Source: a virus
DNA length: 38,285 bases
IMG/VR virus record: IMGVR_UViG_3300031715_000015
Span: 1-38,285 of that record
Direction: 5' to 3' (one strand)
Below the pieces are notes generated by a model. It saw only the letters and a program-made list of their open reading frames with translations. It had not been told where the DNA came from and searched no databases. The position numbers were made by a program, and so were the translations under genes. This document shows, piece after piece, positions 36,676 to 38,285 of this stretch (its first letter is position 1; each line of letters opens with the position of its first letter).

Positions 36676-37353
36676 ATGCTGCGAGAAGTAGTCGCGTTAT
36701 GTCTAACCGGGTGTGCTGTTTCCTACTCTCTGCCGACGGCGTTTCCGATTAGTAGAGACCATTTGGTCAGTGCCCTGAGGCAGGACACTGTGGCCCTGGT
36801 GACGGACATTGGTGATCCGTTCTGCTCAGGCGTTTGGGTCGGCGAGAATCGAATCCTAACGGCCGCTCATTGCGTGGCAGATATGTCTCCCGGCGACAAG
36901 GTCTCTTTCGCTGTTTCGAACGGCGTCGAGGAGAATGAAAGCGGGACGCATATCGCAATTAACCCGGCCGTACTTGCGCGCGTAGATCCTACACACGACC
37001 TGGCACTCGCAGTGGCCTTGAGCCCAGGCGCCCACCCGTGGGCGACGCTCGGCGATGACCCATTGGTCGGGGCGGACGTTTACGCCATGGGGCACCCGGT
37101 GGGGCTGTGGTGGTCTTTCTCGGCTGGGCAAGTGGCCGCGTTGAGACCGTACGTTGACATTGAGGAAGGACTTTCGATGTGGTGCGTCCAGGCAACGACG
37201 CCCATCGGACCAGGCTCGTCAGGCGGCGGGCTTTTTAACGGTTCTGGAGAGCTTGTAGGAATCACGCGAGGGAACTTCGCAAGAGGTCAGAATCTAAATC
37301 TGTTCGTCGCTGCAAAGGACATTCGACTTTTCTTGCAAGCGAGGGTTTCATGA
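36676..37353 (+). CDS. Trypsin-like serine protease, probable lipoprotein
   Basis: From the ATG at 36676 the product starts MLREVVALCLTGCAVSYS, a short signal with lipobox LTGC, so it is probably exported and lipid-anchored; an in-frame TTG at 36655 would add seven residues. The catalytic triad of the S1/trypsin fold is visible: His in RILTAAHCVAD, Asp in PTHDLALAVAL and Ser in GPGSSGGGLFNGSGELVGIT. The layout is that of bacterial trypsin-like (V8/HtrA-type) proteases without a PDZ domain. Its place among DNA-replication and pre-terminase genes is odd; lysogenic conversion or superinfection exclusion are possible roles. Confidence 0.85.
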   Translation: MLREVVALCLTGCAVSYSLPTAFPISRDHLVSALRQDTVALVTDIGDPFCSGVWVGENRILTAAHCVADMSPGDKVSFAVSNGVEENESGTHIAINPAVLARVDPTHDLALAVALSPGAHPWATLGDDPLVGADVYAMGHPVGLWWSFSAGQVAALRPYVDIEEGLSMWCVQATTPIGPGSSGGGLFNGSGELVGITRGNFARGQNLNLFVAAKDIRLFLQARVS

Positions 37354-37496
37354 CGAAAGAAGATTTAGAAAGCCTGCTCAGGACGGAGCTAGAGAACATC
37401 GCGCACGCAATGGGGATTGCTACCGAGGGCAAGACGGTTGAAGAGATTGAGGATCTAATTGAAGGGTGGCCGTTTGATGAGCGACAATCGTCCTAA
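37350..37496 (+). CDS. Small SAP/Rho-N-like protein, 48 residues
   Basis: The ATG at 37350 overlaps the protease stop (ATGA), and the stop lies inside the next gene. The product starts MTKEDLESLLRTELENIAHA, continues MGIATEGKTVEEIEDLIEG and ends FDERQSS. Helix-loop-helix with Leu at fixed positions and Gly-Lys-Thr before the second helix is typical of SAP or Rho N-terminal type nucleic-acid-binding modules. The match is by pattern only. Confidence 0.55.
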   Translation: MTKEDLESLLRTELENIAHAMGIATEGKTVEEIEDLIEGWPFDERQSS

Positions 37497-37857
37497 TCGC
37501 CCGCCGGGATGGAGGCCAGAATGGCGCGACCCGAGGCCTCGGAAGGGTGCGGAAAGGAAGGACGATGACTTGGCGGAAGGCATGGGCGTGGCTTCCGATC
37601 CGTTGCCCTCGGCGGCCGTTCTTCGCGATGAGATGATTCGAAACCTTCGCTCGCTCGCTACGGATCCTAGGGCGTCGTCAGTCGCGCGCGTGGCTGCGGC
37701 TAGGACGCTTCTAGAGATGACGCAATCCTCCCAAATGGAAGAGCTATCCGTTGCCGTACTGACGGACGAGCAGTTAGAGCAGCGCAGGCGCCAGGTTGCG
37801 GAAGCAGTATTGGGTGTCCCTCTGTTGGGTAAAGGGGACGATGATGTCGACGAATGA
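37477..37857 (+). CDS. Small basic protein, candidate packaging-related
   Basis: I choose the ATG at 37477 (MSDNRPNRPPGWRPEWRDPR), giving 126 residues. The head is Pro/Arg-rich; the rest is helical (LRDEMIRNLRSLATDPRASS, VARVAAARTLLEMTQSSQME). This helical block resembles the start of some phage small terminase or terminase-adjacent proteins. Nothing proves it. It overlaps the SAP-like gene by 20 bases and the next gene by 14. Confidence 0.6.
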   Translation: MSDNRPNRPPGWRPEWRDPRPRKGAERKDDDLAEGMGVASDPLPSAAVLRDEMIRNLRSLATDPRASSVARVAAARTLLEMTQSSQMEELSVAVLTDEQLEQRRRQVAEAVLGVPLLGKGDDDVDE

Positions 37858-38285
37858 CCCTCAGGAATGGGATTGGGATACGGTCCCTCTCACGGGCCGA
37901 ATGGAGCGCGTGCTTGCGTCAAGAGATCCAGATCCTGAGACTGCGTTGCTTCTCAAAGAGGCAGGGGGATTCGAAGAGCCAGAGGAAGAGTCGTCTCGTC
38001 GTCGGTTGTCTCCTGCTCTGTACCGCATGCTGCTTTGTCTGGCCGCTGACGATCCGAGCCGGGTCACGAAACTTCTAGACTGGGCGCTCCCGATCGAGGA
38101 AGCGTACTTAGTGCGAAGGTATCTCATGCGCGGTGAGACATCTGCGAGCATTGCGGCAGATGTAGGACTAACTGGCGCTGGTGTGAGATACCGCTTACGG
38201 CGCGCGATGTGGCGTTTGCGATCCGTCCAGGAGCTTGCGTGGGATCTGTCGGCTCGAGAGATTAGGGCAGCACTATCAGATGCCC
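37844..38285 (+). CDS. HTH protein, possibly small terminase or sigma-like, cut by the window edge
   Basis: The frame from ATG 37844 (or 37841) runs off the right end after 147 codons. The product starts MSTNDPQEWDWDTVPLTGRM. A helix-turn-helix of sigma-region-4 or small-terminase type lies at about residues 85-130: EEAYLVRRYLMRGETSASIA then ADVGLTGAGVRYRLRRAMWR. By position, before the expected large terminase, it is a candidate small terminase subunit. The C-terminus is missing, so the call is uncertain. Confidence 0.62.
   Translation, partial: MSTNDPQEWDWDTVPLTGRMERVLASRDPDPETALLLKEAGGFEEPEEESSRRRLSPALYRMLLCLAADDPSRVTKLLDWALPIEEAYLVRRYLMRGETSASIAADVGLTGAGVRYRLRRAMWRLRSVQELAWDLSAREIRAALSDA

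Overview
This 38 kb window is the genome, or most of it, of a double-stranded DNA tailed bacteriophage that is temperate. It is seen in a circular, excised or permuted state. The integrase and its attachment site lie in the middle of the window with phage genes on both sides, where an integrated prophage would have them at one end. The host is not identified. Clues are mid-range GC by eye, canonical GGAGG-type ribosome sites, an attachment site made of the 3' part of a bacterial tRNA-Leu, and Cys-rich lipoproteins with Asp/Ala/Ser linkers like those of Myxococcota and related lineages. The last clue is weak.

Layout. (1) 1-14.7 kb, + strand: virion genes. They include a protein with a peptidase S74 self-cleaving chaperone domain, two very large repeat-bearing or membrane-active structural proteins, and a run of tail-spike or tail-fibre genes (two beta-helix proteins, one LamG-like protein, and two paralogues sharing an N-terminal repeat module). 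(2) 14.7-17.1 kb, +: lysis cassette with small membrane proteins, a papain-like cysteine peptidase, a lipoprotein and a T4-type lysozyme. (3) 17.1-18.55 kb: attP, integrase and excisionase, the genes on the - strand. (4) 18.5-33.2 kb, -: one almost gapless early operon read right to left. It encodes a Cas4-like nuclease, an intein-containing helicase, a probable single-strand-binding-type protein, DNA polymerase I, two sigma-70-like proteins, nucleotide-metabolism enzymes, a metallophosphoesterase, a DNA methyltransferase and many tiny proteins. The tiny proteins include a tandem pair of Gly-Tyr-Asn repeat proteins. (5) 33.2-38.3 kb, +: a small repressor-like HTH protein, a primase-helicase, an iteron-rich probable replication origin, a RuvC-like resolvase, a trypsin-like lipoprotein protease, and small proteins leading out of the window, probably towards the terminase.

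Genes are coupled by ATGA, GTGA or TGATG overlaps in most places. These overlaps fix many start codons and reveal small genes of 19-58 codons. Early transcription probably diverges from about 33.2 kb, leftward into replication and lysogeny genes and rightward into primase and origin.

The most striking feature is in the helicase gene. An intein splits the DE|CH Walker B box, and a complete Vsr-like (DUF559-type) homing endonuclease gene is written inside the intein in the +1 reading frame. The same DNA carries an uninterrupted intein frame and the endonuclease, and the intein's C-terminal splicing block overlaps the end of the endonuclease gene. Other points worth study are the candidate origin (nine copies of GGCGAAAGT), candidate integrase arm sites repeated around attP, and the duplicated hexanucleotide-repeat genes.
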